Shown here: positions 8,282 through 17,936 of the stretch, in pieces
Layout: each line of letters opens with the position of its first letter
How positions within the stretch are numbered: position 1 is the stretch's first letter
Source of the DNA: Acidobacteriota bacterium
GTDB taxonomy: Bacteria; Acidobacteriota; Terriglobia; Terriglobales; Acidobacteriaceae
Assembly (NCBI GenBank): GCA_021792135.1
Contig: JAJYVF010000025.1
Span: forward strand, 1 to 64,000
Direction of reading: 5' to 3'
DNA: 64,000 nucleotides
Program-made: the position numbers and the translations under genes
Notes under the pieces: generated by a model
Databases searched by the model: none
Told to the model about the DNA's origin: nothing
The model's input: only the letters and a program-made list of their open reading frames with translations

Positions 8282-9883
8282 CTACTGTTGCATTGGCGGC
8301 CGCCGCGGCGTGATCTGCTCCGGCAGGGGCGGCCGTGGACGAAAGTGAGTCCAGTGACTGGCCAGCTGCGGATCGCTCGATGGATGCAGATCGTTCCATG
8401 CATCCATCGAGATACCGTTGAGGTCGTAGACCACCTTCCCGGCACGGATCGTGAGCTGGCAGTCCAGGCGCGTGTTGCCCATCAGCTTTGTGTTATCCAT
8501 ATCGAGGAAGCCGAACCTGCCGTGCTCCTCGCTCAGCACCGCAACGTCAGCAGGCGCGCCCACGGAAAGATTGCCAAGCTGCGGCCGCTGGATCTCTCTG
8601 GCCGGATGCCAGGTCGTATCGGCGACGACCTGCTGCAGGGTTAGCCCCATGGCCATAAACTTGCTCATGACATTCAGCATATCCTTGGTGCTGGAATTCA
8701 TGCTGTCGACATGCAGGTCGGTCGAGAGCGAATCGGGCAGAAACCCTGCCTTGATGAGGGGGACAGCAACCCTGAATCGGAAGCTGCCGCCGCCAGTCCC
8801 GGCATCGAAATAGATACCGCGCCTGCGGCCTTCAATCAGAGCTTTGGATGGGCCAAGCGTCATAACATCCTGCTCGCCGCGGAGGCCCGAATAAGCGTGC
8901 GTATAGATGTCGCCCGGCCGCAAATACTTCGTCAGGAGATCGTACAGCGGGCGCTCGATGCGGTTCGCGCCATAATCAATCATCACCGGTATGTGGGCGA
9001 TGTTCCCTGCTCCAACGGCCTGGATGTAGGGAGTCCACTCTGGTCCGGTAAAGTGGGCGCTCTTGATTCCGATGATGGTATCCGGATAGCGCAGGGCCAT
9101 ATATCCGGTGGGCACCATCTGCATGTCGTCCAGGTTGTCTTCGAAGCGCGGGCCGCGCATACCCGCTCCGACAATGTTCAGGAACGCGAGCACCCGGGTC
9201 TGCTCGCGGTCAATAATGTGCTCCTTGAAATCCTCGAAGTTGCGCCATCCTGAACTGCCCGCGTCGCAAACGGTGGTGACGCCGTTGCGGAAGGTGAAAC
9301 CATCAGGCCAGATGCCGTAATCGCCGGCGTAGGAGTGTGCTTCGCCCGTCGAGGCATAGTCATGCGTATGAATGTCGATCAGCCCGGGCGTCACGTAGTA
9401 CCCGCTGACGTCAATGCTCTTGGCAGCATCCTTCGGGTTGAGATGCTCGCCGACGGCCGCGATCTTGCCGTCCTTGATGGCGACATCCATCACCTGATCG
9501 ATGTCGTTCTTCGCGTCGATGACGTGCCCGTGCTGCAGCAGAAGGTCATAGGGCAGCGGATTCGGCTCTGTGGGCGGCGGTCCCACGCGCCGCACGACCT
9601 GGCCGGAGAACCCACCCTGCTGCGGGCTGGCAGTGGGCAGGCCCGCTTCCTGGTTCGGACCCTGGCCGGCGGGCGTTACCGGAAAGCAGCCACGGCAGTC
9701 ACTCGGACCTGGGGGTCCCTGGTTCTGCCAGGCGTTCGCACTCACCGGGACTGACGTTTCCGGAGCATGGACATCTGGCTGGGCAGTCTGATCTCCGGCG
9801 ACCTGAGCATGACCGGCGTTAGCGCCGACGAGCAACCCCGCGAACAGCGCACATGCGAATCCCAACCCCGCCTTATGCCTCAT
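8282..9883 (-). CDS. Secreted amidohydrolase (dihydroorotase/D-aminoacylase-like metal hydrolase)
   Basis: 533 residues. It has a signal peptide (FACALFAGLLVGANAGHA), a proline-rich linker of roughly 70 residues, then an amidohydrolase TIM barrel: the strand leading to the metal pair GLIDIHTHDYAS, later metal-site candidates (IGIKSAHFTGPE, YTHAYSG, STDLHVDS) and the composite beta-sandwich (GAPADVAVL, IRAGKVVYDLNG). It probably cleaves an amide, peptide or cyclic imide outside the cytoplasm; the substrate is not readable. It is encoded on the same strand as the DUF3299 unit, 71 bases upstream of it, and near the M19 dipeptidase, which suggests peptide or modified amino acid breakdown. Confidence 0.85.
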   Translation of the reverse strand: MRHKAGLGFACALFAGLLVGANAGHAQVAGDQTAQPDVHAPETSVPVSANAWQNQGPPGPSDCRGCFPVTPAGQGPNQEAGLPTASPQQGGFSGQVVRRVGPPPTEPNPLPYDLLLQHGHVIDAKNDIDQVMDVAIKDGKIAAVGEHLNPKDAAKSIDVSGYYVTPGLIDIHTHDYASTGEAHSYAGDYGIWPDGFTFRNGVTTVCDAGSSGWRNFEDFKEHIIDREQTRVLAFLNIVGAGMRGPRFEDNLDDMQMVPTGYMALRYPDTIIGIKSAHFTGPEWTPYIQAVGAGNIAHIPVMIDYGANRIERPLYDLLTKYLRPGDIYTHAYSGLRGEQDVMTLGPSKALIEGRRRGIYFDAGTGGGSFRFRVAVPLIKAGFLPDSLSTDLHVDSMNSSTKDMLNVMSKFMAMGLTLQQVVADTTWHPAREIQRPQLGNLSVGAPADVAVLSEEHGRFGFLDMDNTKLMGNTRLDCQLTIRAGKVVYDLNGISMDAWNDLHPSSDPQLASHWTHFRPRPPLPEQITPRRPPMQQ

Positions 9884-10162
9884 CTTTCACCCACCCCTTC
9901 CCGCCATCTCCGTTCTTGTTGCAGGATTCCCGTTCAGGATCGGCTGCCGGCTTTTGCCCGGTGATCGCCGACCAGCAACGTGACGAACCCCGCGAACCTA
10001 TTTCATTATGTTGAAGAAATTCTGTCACCTGCCTGTTGTCCTGCCCGCTCCTAAGGCGAATGTCCTAATACTGCAAGCCGCCCGTCGTAAGTGCCCAATT
10101 ATCGGCGAGCCGTGCGCGCGCTTCGCCGTTTGCCGAAATGACTCCTGCATTTGCGCTGAGCC

Positions 10163-11416
10163 TCAGCTCTGCTCCTGCGTAATCTGGCGGAAGACGCGCA
10201 GCAGGTTGCCGCCCCAGAACTTGTCAATACGCTCCTCTGAATACCCGCGGCGCTGCATTGCTTCTGTGATCATGGGGAGATCGCGTGTGTCGCGCATGCC
10301 CCGCGCAAGAGTCGGCCCCCCGTCAAAGTCAGAGCCGATCCCCACATGATCCTCGCCAATCAGATTGATCGCCCGATCGACCACGGCGACCCAGTCGTCG
10401 ACCGACATCATTACCGAATCTGGCACATGAGCGCCGAGCATCGGGAACTGCGGAGCCACCAGCTCATCCACCTGGTAAATGGTTTTGCCCCGGACGCGAT
10501 CCGGAATACTCGACGTGTCCCAGAAGGTCTTCTTTCGCTCGGCGGTGATATAGGCATATTCCCTGGGATAGTTGAACTCACTCCCGATCTGGATGCCGAT
10601 GACGCCACCTTTGGCGGCGAGCTTCTTCAGCAGCCAGTCCGGCATGTTCCGGGGAATGTTGTTCACGCTGCGCAGCCCATGGTGGGTTGCAACCACCGGC
10701 ACGTCGCTGACGTCGATGGCCTGGGAGATGGTTTCATCCGACGAATGCGATACGTTGATGACCATGCCGAGACGATTCATCTCGCGGATCACTTCGCGCC
10801 CATGGGCGGTGAGTCCGTTCCATTCAGGTTTCGAGCAGCAGGAGTCCGCGTAATTCTGGTTCCAGTTATGCGCGGACAGTTGAGCGGATCGCAGTCCCAG
10901 GCGGTGAAGATCGCGCAGAACGCCGAGATCGCCATCGAGATCGTAGCTGCCCTCGATATCCAGCACCGCAGCCATTTTGCCCTGAGCGCGAATGCGCTCG
11001 ATATCGTCGGCGTTCAGAGCGAGCTCGACCTGATCGCGATTCATCTCCAGCTGGCGGAGCGCATGATCGACGCGGCGCAGCGACTGCTTCGTCTCGAATC
11101 GGCTGGGATAGTACTCCTCAGGGATAAAGACCGAGAGAAAGAATGCGCCGACTCCGCCTTCCCTCGCACGTGGCAGATCCCACTGGCCCTCGCTGCTTCG
11201 CGTGCCCATGCTGCCACCGTGGTAGAACTCGCGGTCGAGCACATGCACATGTCCATCAAAGACAAAAGCCCGCTGGTGGATGGCCCTGGCTCGCGTGAAG
11301 ATCTGTGGCGCGGGAAGATCCCCGGAATCCTGCGAATCCGGCGGAGCCCAGCCTGCGGAGCACACGACTCCCGGCAGCAGGGCGGAGCAACCGAAAAATC
11401 GGCGGCGGCTCAGCAG
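10163..11416 (-). CDS. Membrane dipeptidase (peptidase family M19) with Tat-type signal; non-AUG start likely
   Basis: Zinc dipeptidase of the renal dipeptidase family. All expected metal ligands are visible: DGHVH near the N-terminus, Glu in DIEGSYDL, His in NVSHSSD, His in ATHHGLRS, Asp in GSDFDGG. The first conventional start is a GTG at 11365, but the frame continues upstream through a good Tat signal (SRRRFFGCSALLPGVVC, with a lipobox-like LPGVVC). That signal begins at a CTG (11416 or 11413) preceded by GGGAGG, with no ATG, GTG or TTG available. The mature enzyme would cleave dipeptides, often with D-residues, outside the cytoplasm, perhaps as a lipoprotein. The start is inferred. Confidence 0.85.
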   Translation of the reverse strand: MLSRRRFFGCSALLPGVVCSAGWAPPDSQDSGDLPAPQIFTRARAIHQRAFVFDGHVHVLDREFYHGGSMGTRSSEGQWDLPRAREGGVGAFFLSVFIPEEYYPSRFETKQSLRRVDHALRQLEMNRDQVELALNADDIERIRAQGKMAAVLDIEGSYDLDGDLGVLRDLHRLGLRSAQLSAHNWNQNYADSCCSKPEWNGLTAHGREVIREMNRLGMVINVSHSSDETISQAIDVSDVPVVATHHGLRSVNNIPRNMPDWLLKKLAAKGGVIGIQIGSEFNYPREYAYITAERKKTFWDTSSIPDRVRGKTIYQVDELVAPQFPMLGAHVPDSVMMSVDDWVAVVDRAINLIGEDHVGIGSDFDGGPTLARGMRDTRDLPMITEAMQRRGYSEERIDKFWGGNLLRVFRQITQEQS

Positions 11417-11731
11417 TATCTCCCTCCCTGAAGGATCGCTGACCGGCAGCGGTCCGGTTCGATCGGTATCCCCGACTCCTGGGAGAAAGCCCTCAGCGCG
11501 CTACCGCAGGAACGCTCGCCACGCAGCTGGTGCGATGTTCGCTTCCGAGCCGGGAAGAATCTGCGGGCAGTATATAGGAGCAAAGGCGCCTCGTGCGGAG
11601 AAAGTCGGGGCGAGCACAGATTCCCGCAAGGCGAGATGCGCGAACAAGTTTTTTCCGAAGACCGCAGGATGATCCACCCGGCAAGCTGATCTTTGCTACA
11701 CTCGCGCGAAGAAGATTCCGGCGCGGCGGTT
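11417..11731. promoter_or_regulatory. Divergent intergenic region
   Basis: About 315 bases between the dipeptidase (left) and the uncharacterised pair (right). It must hold promoters for both directions. No convincing -35/-10 pair, palindrome or small gene was recognised. Confidence 0.4.
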
Positions 11732-12946
11732 ATGGCACGAAATCAGACAAATTCCAGGCGTCCGCGGCTTGCCGCCGTGGTCACAGCATATAAGCGGCTC
11801 TATCACCCCCAGCATATCGTCGACCGGTTCCTCGACGGCTATGGATGGAACGGTACCTATCACCATCCAGCCGTGGAAATCGTATCCCTCTATGTGGATC
11901 AGCGCGGCGAGGGTGATTTGTCCCAGGAGCGGGCCGATCGCCATCCGACAATGAAGATCTATCCCACCATTGCTGAGACGGTGACACTGGGAACCAGCAG
12001 GTTAGCGGTCGACGGAGTCGTGGTCGTTGGTGAACACGGTACTTATCCACTTACCGAAACAGGGATCATGAAACATCCGCACTACGAATTCTTCGAACAG
12101 GTGACAAAGGTGTTTCGGGACAGCGGCCGGTCGGTTCCCTATTTCAACGATAAGGAACTTTCGTGGAAATGGGACTGGTGCAAACGGATGGTCGATACCT
12201 CTCATGAGCTGGGTTTCCCCCTGCAGGGCGGCTCGAGCCTGGCAGTTACGTGGCGAATCCCGTCAGTGGAGTTCCCGCTGGGCGCTACAGTTCACGAGGC
12301 TGTTTCCGTCGGCTATGGCGGCATGGCAAGTTACGATTTCCACGGTCTGGAAACCATCCAGTGCATGGTGGAGCGACGTAAGGGTGGCGAAACCGGAGTC
12401 GAGTGGCTGCAAGCCTATCGCGGCGACAACTTCTGGACAGCCTGGGAGCAGGGAGTGTGGTCCCATGACCTGGTGAAGGCTGCGTTATGCCGCAGCTCAA
12501 CCCTGGTCCCGAGCGATCCGAGCTTTACCTGCATCTATCCCACAATCGAGCAGATGCGCGCTCTGGTGCCCGATCCAGTCGCCTACAACTACCAGTATCG
12601 GGATGGGCTTCGGTGCACGATGCTGCTGATGAATGGCCTGGTGCGCGATTTCACTTTTGCAGCGGATATAGAGGGACACTCGCGGCCGTTCTCCACGCAG
12701 ATGTACCTACCCATGCCTGACGGGCGCACCACGCTTGCGAGTTTCTTCAGCCCCCTGGTGCACAATGCAGAAATCATGTTCCTGACCGGCAAAGCACAGT
12801 ATCCGATTGAGCGGACACTGCTGACCAGTGGTTTGCTGATCGCCGGCGTAGACAGCGCATATCAGGGTTATAAGCGGCTGCCAACGCCAAACCTTGCGGC
12901 GGTGCACTACCAGCCGAATCCGCAATCTACCTTCTGGAGAACCTGA
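11732..12946 (+). CDS. Uncharacterised protein, cytosolic member of a tandem pair
   Basis: 404 residues with no signal peptide. I do not recognise a named function. It is clearly homologous to the next gene: shared blocks are RLAVD followed by a VV/VE run, VPYFN..LS, TWR.P, the near-identical QCM(V/L)ERRKGGETGV, and RTLLTSG close to the end. The first 110 residues alternate strand and helix and look Rossmann-like (LAAVVTAYKRL, AVDGVVVVGEHG), faintly like Gfo/Idh proteins, but no clear dinucleotide-binding GxGxxG is present. The ATG at 11732 is preferred over an upstream TTG because the family similarity starts there. The downstream homologue begins 71 bases after its stop, so the two are probably one operon. 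Confidence 0.8.
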   Translation: MARNQTNSRRPRLAAVVTAYKRLYHPQHIVDRFLDGYGWNGTYHHPAVEIVSLYVDQRGEGDLSQERADRHPTMKIYPTIAETVTLGTSRLAVDGVVVVGEHGTYPLTETGIMKHPHYEFFEQVTKVFRDSGRSVPYFNDKELSWKWDWCKRMVDTSHELGFPLQGGSSLAVTWRIPSVEFPLGATVHEAVSVGYGGMASYDFHGLETIQCMVERRKGGETGVEWLQAYRGDNFWTAWEQGVWSHDLVKAALCRSSTLVPSDPSFTCIYPTIEQMRALVPDPVAYNYQYRDGLRCTMLLMNGLVRDFTFAADIEGHSRPFSTQMYLPMPDGRTTLASFFSPLVHNAEIMFLTGKAQYPIERTLLTSGLLIAGVDSAYQGYKRLPTPNLAAVHYQPNPQSTFWRT

Positions 12947-13017
12947 GTTTCTGCTTCCGCCCCTTAATGCAGCGGGAACTATCCACCCACATCGCACGAA
13001 CAGGAGAACTGACCGAA

Positions 13018-14445
13018 ATGCTGACGCGCCGGCGATTCGTAGGCTACTCCGCTCTGGCATCCGCCGCCCTGGCCTCGGGCACGCTGCGCCGCCGCGCGTT
13101 TGCTCAAACACCAGCGCCGGGTGAGGGCCCCCTGCGGCTGGCGATCCTCGGCAGCGTCTATTCCCCGGGCTCGGCAATGCAGGACCTCGCAGACCGTTTT
13201 CTCGTCGGCTTTCCCTGGGAGGGTGACTGGCACATGCCCAGGGTTCATGTGGTCTCAATGTATGTGGATCAGCGGGCACGAATGGCCGCGGCGCGACCCT
13301 CCGGCTATGAACAGGCGATGCGCGGTCTTCGGCTGGCTCCTGCAGGACCTGGTGAAGACAGAGGGCCAGCCCGCGCGCACCAGCATGCCGCGCAACCGCC
13401 CGCAATTACACCGAATACCACAGCCGATCTCAGCGAAGCGCGCGCCCGGCAATTTGGATTCCTGCTTGCCCATAACATTCCGGAGGCGCTGCGCTGCGGA
13501 GGCAACCGCCTTGCCGTCGACGCTGTGCTCTCGGTTGTGGAGCAGGATAATTACCCCACAAACGACAGGGGACAGATTCTGCTGCCATCCTACGACTTTT
13601 ATCAGCAGTGCATCCAGGTCTTCGGCGACGAAGAGCAGGCTGTGCCCTATTTTAATTACGGCCAGCTTTCCTTCAGCTTCCCGGAGGCGCAGCGCATGGT
13701 CGATACGGCCTCCCACATCGGAGTTTCCCTGATGGCCGGCTCTGCCATGCCGGTTACCTGGCGGTTGCCGAATGTGGACCTCCCGATGAATGCCGAGGTG
13801 CAGGAAGCGGTCATGGTAGGGACGAGCAATCCCTTTATGACCTGCTTCGACGCTCTGGAAGCCATGCAGTGTATGCTGGAACGGAGAAAGGGCGGCGAGA
13901 CGGGTGTCAAAGCTGTGCAGTTGCTGGAGGGTGACGACGTCTGGGCAGCTGGCGATGCGGGACGCTGGTCCAAAGATCTGCTGAGTTCCGCCCTCTCCCG
14001 CAGCGACACGCCCCGCGGACTGACCGTACTGGATGGGCGGACACAGGACTTAGTCGCCTCCGGTGTTCTGCCGCAGTTGGTTAAGGATCCGGCGGCCTAC
14101 TGCATCGAATACCTGGATGGCACGCGCGCAACTATGCTGATGCTGAGCGGCGCGGTGACGGACTTTAATATCGCTCTCGGTCTTCGTGGCCGGGATCACC
14201 CGGTCAGCGCGCAGTTCTTCCTGCCGCCACCCCCCAACAATGACTGGTCCGCACCGCTGGCCGCGAAGGTTGAGGAACTCTTTTATACCCGAACGGCGCC
14301 CTGGCCGGTGCAGCGGACGCTGCTGACGAGTGGCATGCTGGAAGCATGCCTTGATTCACGTCACAGGCTGAACCAGAGGCTGGAAACCCCACACCTCGCG
14401 GTAAGCTACCAGCCGCCGGCAGAATCGCAGTACGTCCGCACGTAA
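13018..14445 (+). CDS. Uncharacterised protein, Tat-exported member of the tandem pair
   Basis: 475 residues. It has a strong twin-arginine signal (TRRRFVGYSALASAALASG, second arginine cluster, then AFA cleavage), followed by a domain homologous along its whole length to the preceding cytosolic protein. An extra segment of about 60 residues after YVDQRA is rich in Ala, Pro, Gly and Arg. Shared conserved blocks include RLAVDAVLSVVEQDNYP, QCMLERRKGGETGV and RTLLTSGMLEA. The ATG at 13018 has AGGAG 11 bases upstream. Tat export suggests that it folds, or binds a cofactor, in the cytoplasm. The function is unknown; a Gfo/Idh-like oxidoreductase is a guess only. Confidence 0.8.
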   Translation: MLTRRRFVGYSALASAALASGTLRRRAFAQTPAPGEGPLRLAILGSVYSPGSAMQDLADRFLVGFPWEGDWHMPRVHVVSMYVDQRARMAAARPSGYEQAMRGLRLAPAGPGEDRGPARAHQHAAQPPAITPNTTADLSEARARQFGFLLAHNIPEALRCGGNRLAVDAVLSVVEQDNYPTNDRGQILLPSYDFYQQCIQVFGDEEQAVPYFNYGQLSFSFPEAQRMVDTASHIGVSLMAGSAMPVTWRLPNVDLPMNAEVQEAVMVGTSNPFMTCFDALEAMQCMLERRKGGETGVKAVQLLEGDDVWAAGDAGRWSKDLLSSALSRSDTPRGLTVLDGRTQDLVASGVLPQLVKDPAAYCIEYLDGTRATMLMLSGAVTDFNIALGLRGRDHPVSAQFFLPPPPNNDWSAPLAAKVEELFYTRTAPWPVQRTLLTSGMLEACLDSRHRLNQRLETPHLAVSYQPPAESQYVRT

Positions 14446-14504
14446 GCCAGATCTCATTCAACCCTGCCTATCCCGGGGCCGTACGGCACGAAATTCACGG
14501 ACAA

Positions 14505-14539
14505 GCAGGCGGCCATTCCCCGGGGGAACAGCCGCCTGC
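14505..14539. terminator. Nested hairpin between convergent genes
   Basis: A perfect 9-bp inverted repeat (GCAGGCGGC and GCCGCCTGC) encloses a second palindrome (TTCCCC and GGGGAA), giving a long two-part stem in the 119-base gap between the exported unknown protein and the TonB receptor. There is no T-run, so it could end transcription from both sides only with help, or act as an RNA-stabilising hairpin. Confidence 0.5.
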
Positions 14540-14564
14540 AGCAATGGCTCGGCAAACAGTCTCG

Positions 14565-17500
14565 CTAGAAGATTATCTTTCCGGAGAGTTCGAGCATCCT
14601 CGATCCGCTGAACGTGCCCGGCACCTGCTGGACGCCGGTGATCGTACCCCACCCAGCCGGGAAACTGAGGCACGACGTGGCGGCGCACGTACCTGTCGTC
14701 GTGTTGATGTTAATTCCGTTCGAAATCGGATTTCCTCCGCTCGGATGGTTAAAGATGTTGTATGCCTCCGTACGGAACTGGAATCTCATTCTTTCCGCGA
14801 ACGGGAAATCCTTGAATACGGCAAAGTTCTCGTACTGCAACCCAGGGCCAACAAGACTGTTCCTGTGCACGTCACCGTACCCCACCGCACCGACCGCATA
14901 GTTCGTCGCCGGAATGTAGGCAGTTTCGTCAATACAGGAATTCGCGCTGTGGCTCAGGCCTGGATAAGCACTCTTCAGGCTGCATTGGGACCTTTCCTTG
15001 TGAGTCCAGGAAGGACGCTGCGTACCCTGATCCACGCCCGCGGCGGTGATGCTACTGGCCATAGCAATGGTGTAGGGCATGCCTGCCTGGATATTGACAA
15101 TGCCGCTGAGGCTCCACCCACCCAGCGCTTCGCGTGTCATCATCCTTGCCCCGGCCAGTGAAGGCAGCCCATAGGTGAAGGACGCGACAATGCGATTCCG
15201 AACGTCCCAGTCTGCGTTGCCGTAATCCGCACTGGGGTTGTACTGCTGCGAAGTGGTGCCGCCGTCGTTCGAGTCTTCGCCGAGGTCCATGTCGTGCGAC
15301 CACGTATAGCTCACCTGACCGGCAAGACCATGAAACAGCCGCTGTCGGAATATGGCAGTCAGGGCGTTGTAGTGGGAGTACTCATCCTCCTGGAACTGGC
15401 GGATACTGCCGAACAACTGGTTCGGACGCTGTGCATTGAGCGGTTCAATCGCAGTGTTGATGGGGCGGAGCGGTTCATTGTCGTAGAAGCTGCGATCGAG
15501 GTGCAGCGCGTGCGATCCGAGGTACTGCAGCTCGAACGCCGCACCTTGATAGAGCTCCTGACCGAGATCCAGGTTCCACTGATAGCTGCGCTGGGTTTTC
15601 ATGTTCGGTTGCGGTGTGAACGCGAATACGTAGCTCCTGGGAGTACCAGCAACTGGAGCCGCTTTCCCAGCTCCGGGCGTCGGATTTTCCAGTGTAATGG
15701 GATTGTCTCCGGTCGTCGAATAGCTGACGGCTGCCGCGAACGGATAGTTTGCTGTCAGCAGGGTATAGGTATTGAGCTGATTCGGGTTATAATAAAAGCC
15801 CATGCCGGCCCGGATGACCGTCCTGTCGCTGAGACGGTAATCGACCCCTAACCGCGGGCCAAAGTTATCAAGCTGCGCAGGCGTGAACACAAAACCCGGG
15901 GTCGGCTTGTACGTCGCGCCCGAGGTCGCCGTAGTTGCCGGAATCAGAGCCGTCTGTGCAGCATTCAGCATACGGCCATAACCGTTGAGGCTGTATGCTG
16001 CCGTGGGAAGATCGTAGCGGAAGCCGTAGTTGAGGGTCAGCTTCGAGCTGACCTGCCAGTTATCCAGAGCGAAGAATCCATCGCGCCACTCACCTGCCGA
16101 ACCCTTGATCGAGTCGATCGGGGTCGTGTCGCTGTTGACGTAGCCCAGCACGAAGTCCGCGGCGGAGTAGCCAGTACTGGTCAGAGGTCCGGCGCACGCA
16201 CCGGATGGTAACGGGGTGCACGTTGTTGCGTCAAAATTGAGAATGCCCATCGGATCGTTCGTCGCCTGCCGTCCGATAGTCAGACGGCGGAATTCCGCAC
16301 CCACCATGAAATTATGCGTCCCGTGCGTGTAGCTCAACTGATCGTACAGATCATAAGTACGATCGTCCTGAAACCAGTTGCTGCCGGCATTTCCCACACC
16401 CTGGAAATTGGCAATCGTCACAACGGGAACGCCGGGGTTGTTATAAAGCGTATCGCCCTTGAAACCAGGAATACCGAGATCTGTTCCCGCGCTCCTCAGG
16501 CCAGCGCTATACCAGTAGTTCAGGTTTTCAGCGATCAGCTTATTCACCCCGAACCGCAGATCATTGATCAGGTTCTGAGTGATGAGGTGTGTGTAGCCGA
16601 AGGCATAGTTGCGGCTGTTGGTGGGGCCGTTGGAGGCATTCGCGGGGAAATTGGTCCCGGCGAGGAAGGTCAGATCCTGGTAATAGTAGCGGAAGAACAG
16701 CTTGATATTCTGCCCGATGTTCTCATCCACACGATCGATAGACTGCGTAATCTGCAACTGGCTGGGATACGAGTTATTCAGGTTGCTGGCGATGCCTGCC
16801 AAATTGGGCGGCACCATGTAGGCCTCGTACTTCTTTGCAATCGCCGCAGCCGCCGTGGACAGCTCGGTAGCAGGAATCTGATTGTTAGGATATGGCTTCC
16901 CCGTAGAGGGATCGTAAATCTGGGGAATGCCCGGGGCACTGAAGTCGCCGCTTTCCATTGCGGGCGTCAGGGCCGAGACGATGCTGGAACCCTGACCGAT
17001 CTGTTTCAGCTTCTCCCAGGAGCCGAAAAAGAATGTCTTGTCGTGCCCGTTGTAGACATGCGGAATATCAACAGGGCCCGCTAAATTGAAACCATATTGA
17101 TTGTAGTGGAGGACCTGTTTTGGGCTTCCAGGTTTGGCAGTGAAGACATTAGCATCAAAGGCCGTATTCTCAACGTAATCGTAGGCCTCCCCATGAAGGT
17201 TGTTGGTGCCGCTCTTGCTGACGAGATTGATGTGGATGCCAAGGTAAGCACCGTACTGTGCCGGATAGTTGCCGCTCTGCATCTGCGTCTCCGAAATCAT
17301 GTCGGCGGCCGGGTGATCCGGGGTAGTGGTAATGAGATTGTTCATGATCGAGACGCCGTCGAGAGACAGGCTGTTCTGGATGGCACGCTGACCGGCGCCC
17401 TCATAGGTTGCACCAGGCGGATTACCCTGATAATTGGTGTCGGCGCCGACATATACGTTGGACGCCATAGTGGCAACATCGAGCGCATTGTGGCCGCTGA

Positions 17501-17936
17501 TCGGCAGATTCTCCACTGACCGCGTGTTGAACGTCTCGCCCAGGGTGGCATCGTCCGTCGACATGGGTGGCGTATTGGCAGTGACGGTGACCACCGTCTG
17601 CGTGGACCCGACGGGCAGGGTGAAATCCGTTCGCACTGCCTGATCGACAGGGACCACGACACCGAGTTTGGTTACGGCCTGAAAACCGGACATCTGCACG
17701 CTGATGTCGTAGGTACCGGGCTGAATGAAGGTAATGGCGTAATAGCCCTGAGCATTACAAGCGCCTGTTGAGCTAACCTTCGTGCTTACCTCAACGGCCG
17801 ACACCGTGCAGCCCGATATGACGTTGCCGCTGGGGTCAGTTACGGTTCCAACAAGTGAGGTATTGTTGGCAATCTGCGCCAGGATGAACAGCGGGCTCAA
17901 CACGAGGAGGACGCCGATCAGGGATATGCGCTTCAT
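14565..17936 (-). CDS. TonB-dependent receptor, Oar-like, with carboxypeptidase-regulatory-like N-terminal domain
   Basis: 1123 residues, outer membrane. It has a signal peptide (ISLIGVLLVLSPLFILAQ), then a carboxypeptidase-regulatory-like domain (GTVTDPSGNVISGCTVSAV, YDISVQMSGFQAV), a plug domain (NLPISGHNALDVATM, SLDGVSIMNN) and a long beta-barrel with typical strands (YNQYGFNLAGPV, RYDLPTAAYSLNGYG) ending in an aromatic-type terminal strand (MLELSGKIIF). This large receptor type is strongly expanded in Acidobacteriota and is assumed to take up oligomers such as peptides or glycans; the ligand is unknown. The start codon is followed by the signal peptide without delay. It is convergent with the tandem unknown pair. 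Confidence 0.93.
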   Translation of the reverse strand: MKRISLIGVLLVLSPLFILAQIANNTSLVGTVTDPSGNVISGCTVSAVEVSTKVSSTGACNAQGYYAITFIQPGTYDISVQMSGFQAVTKLGVVVPVDQAVRTDFTLPVGSTQTVVTVTANTPPMSTDDATLGETFNTRSVENLPISGHNALDVATMASNVYVGADTNYQGNPPGATYEGAGQRAIQNSLSLDGVSIMNNLITTTPDHPAADMISETQMQSGNYPAQYGAYLGIHINLVSKSGTNNLHGEAYDYVENTAFDANVFTAKPGSPKQVLHYNQYGFNLAGPVDIPHVYNGHDKTFFFGSWEKLKQIGQGSSIVSALTPAMESGDFSAPGIPQIYDPSTGKPYPNNQIPATELSTAAAAIAKKYEAYMVPPNLAGIASNLNNSYPSQLQITQSIDRVDENIGQNIKLFFRYYYQDLTFLAGTNFPANASNGPTNSRNYAFGYTHLITQNLINDLRFGVNKLIAENLNYWYSAGLRSAGTDLGIPGFKGDTLYNNPGVPVVTIANFQGVGNAGSNWFQDDRTYDLYDQLSYTHGTHNFMVGAEFRRLTIGRQATNDPMGILNFDATTCTPLPSGACAGPLTSTGYSAADFVLGYVNSDTTPIDSIKGSAGEWRDGFFALDNWQVSSKLTLNYGFRYDLPTAAYSLNGYGRMLNAAQTALIPATTATSGATYKPTPGFVFTPAQLDNFGPRLGVDYRLSDRTVIRAGMGFYYNPNQLNTYTLLTANYPFAAAVSYSTTGDNPITLENPTPGAGKAAPVAGTPRSYVFAFTPQPNMKTQRSYQWNLDLGQELYQGAAFELQYLGSHALHLDRSFYDNEPLRPINTAIEPLNAQRPNQLFGSIRQFQEDEYSHYNALTAIFRQRLFHGLAGQVSYTWSHDMDLGEDSNDGGTTSQQYNPSADYGNADWDVRNRIVASFTYGLPSLAGARMMTREALGGWSLSGIVNIQAGMPYTIAMASSITAAGVDQGTQRPSWTHKERSQCSLKSAYPGLSHSANSCIDETAYIPATNYAVGAVGYGDVHRNSLVGPGLQYENFAVFKDFPFAERMRFQFRTEAYNIFNHPSGGNPISNGININTTTGTCAATSCLSFPAGWGTITGVQQVPGTFSGSRMLELSGKIIF

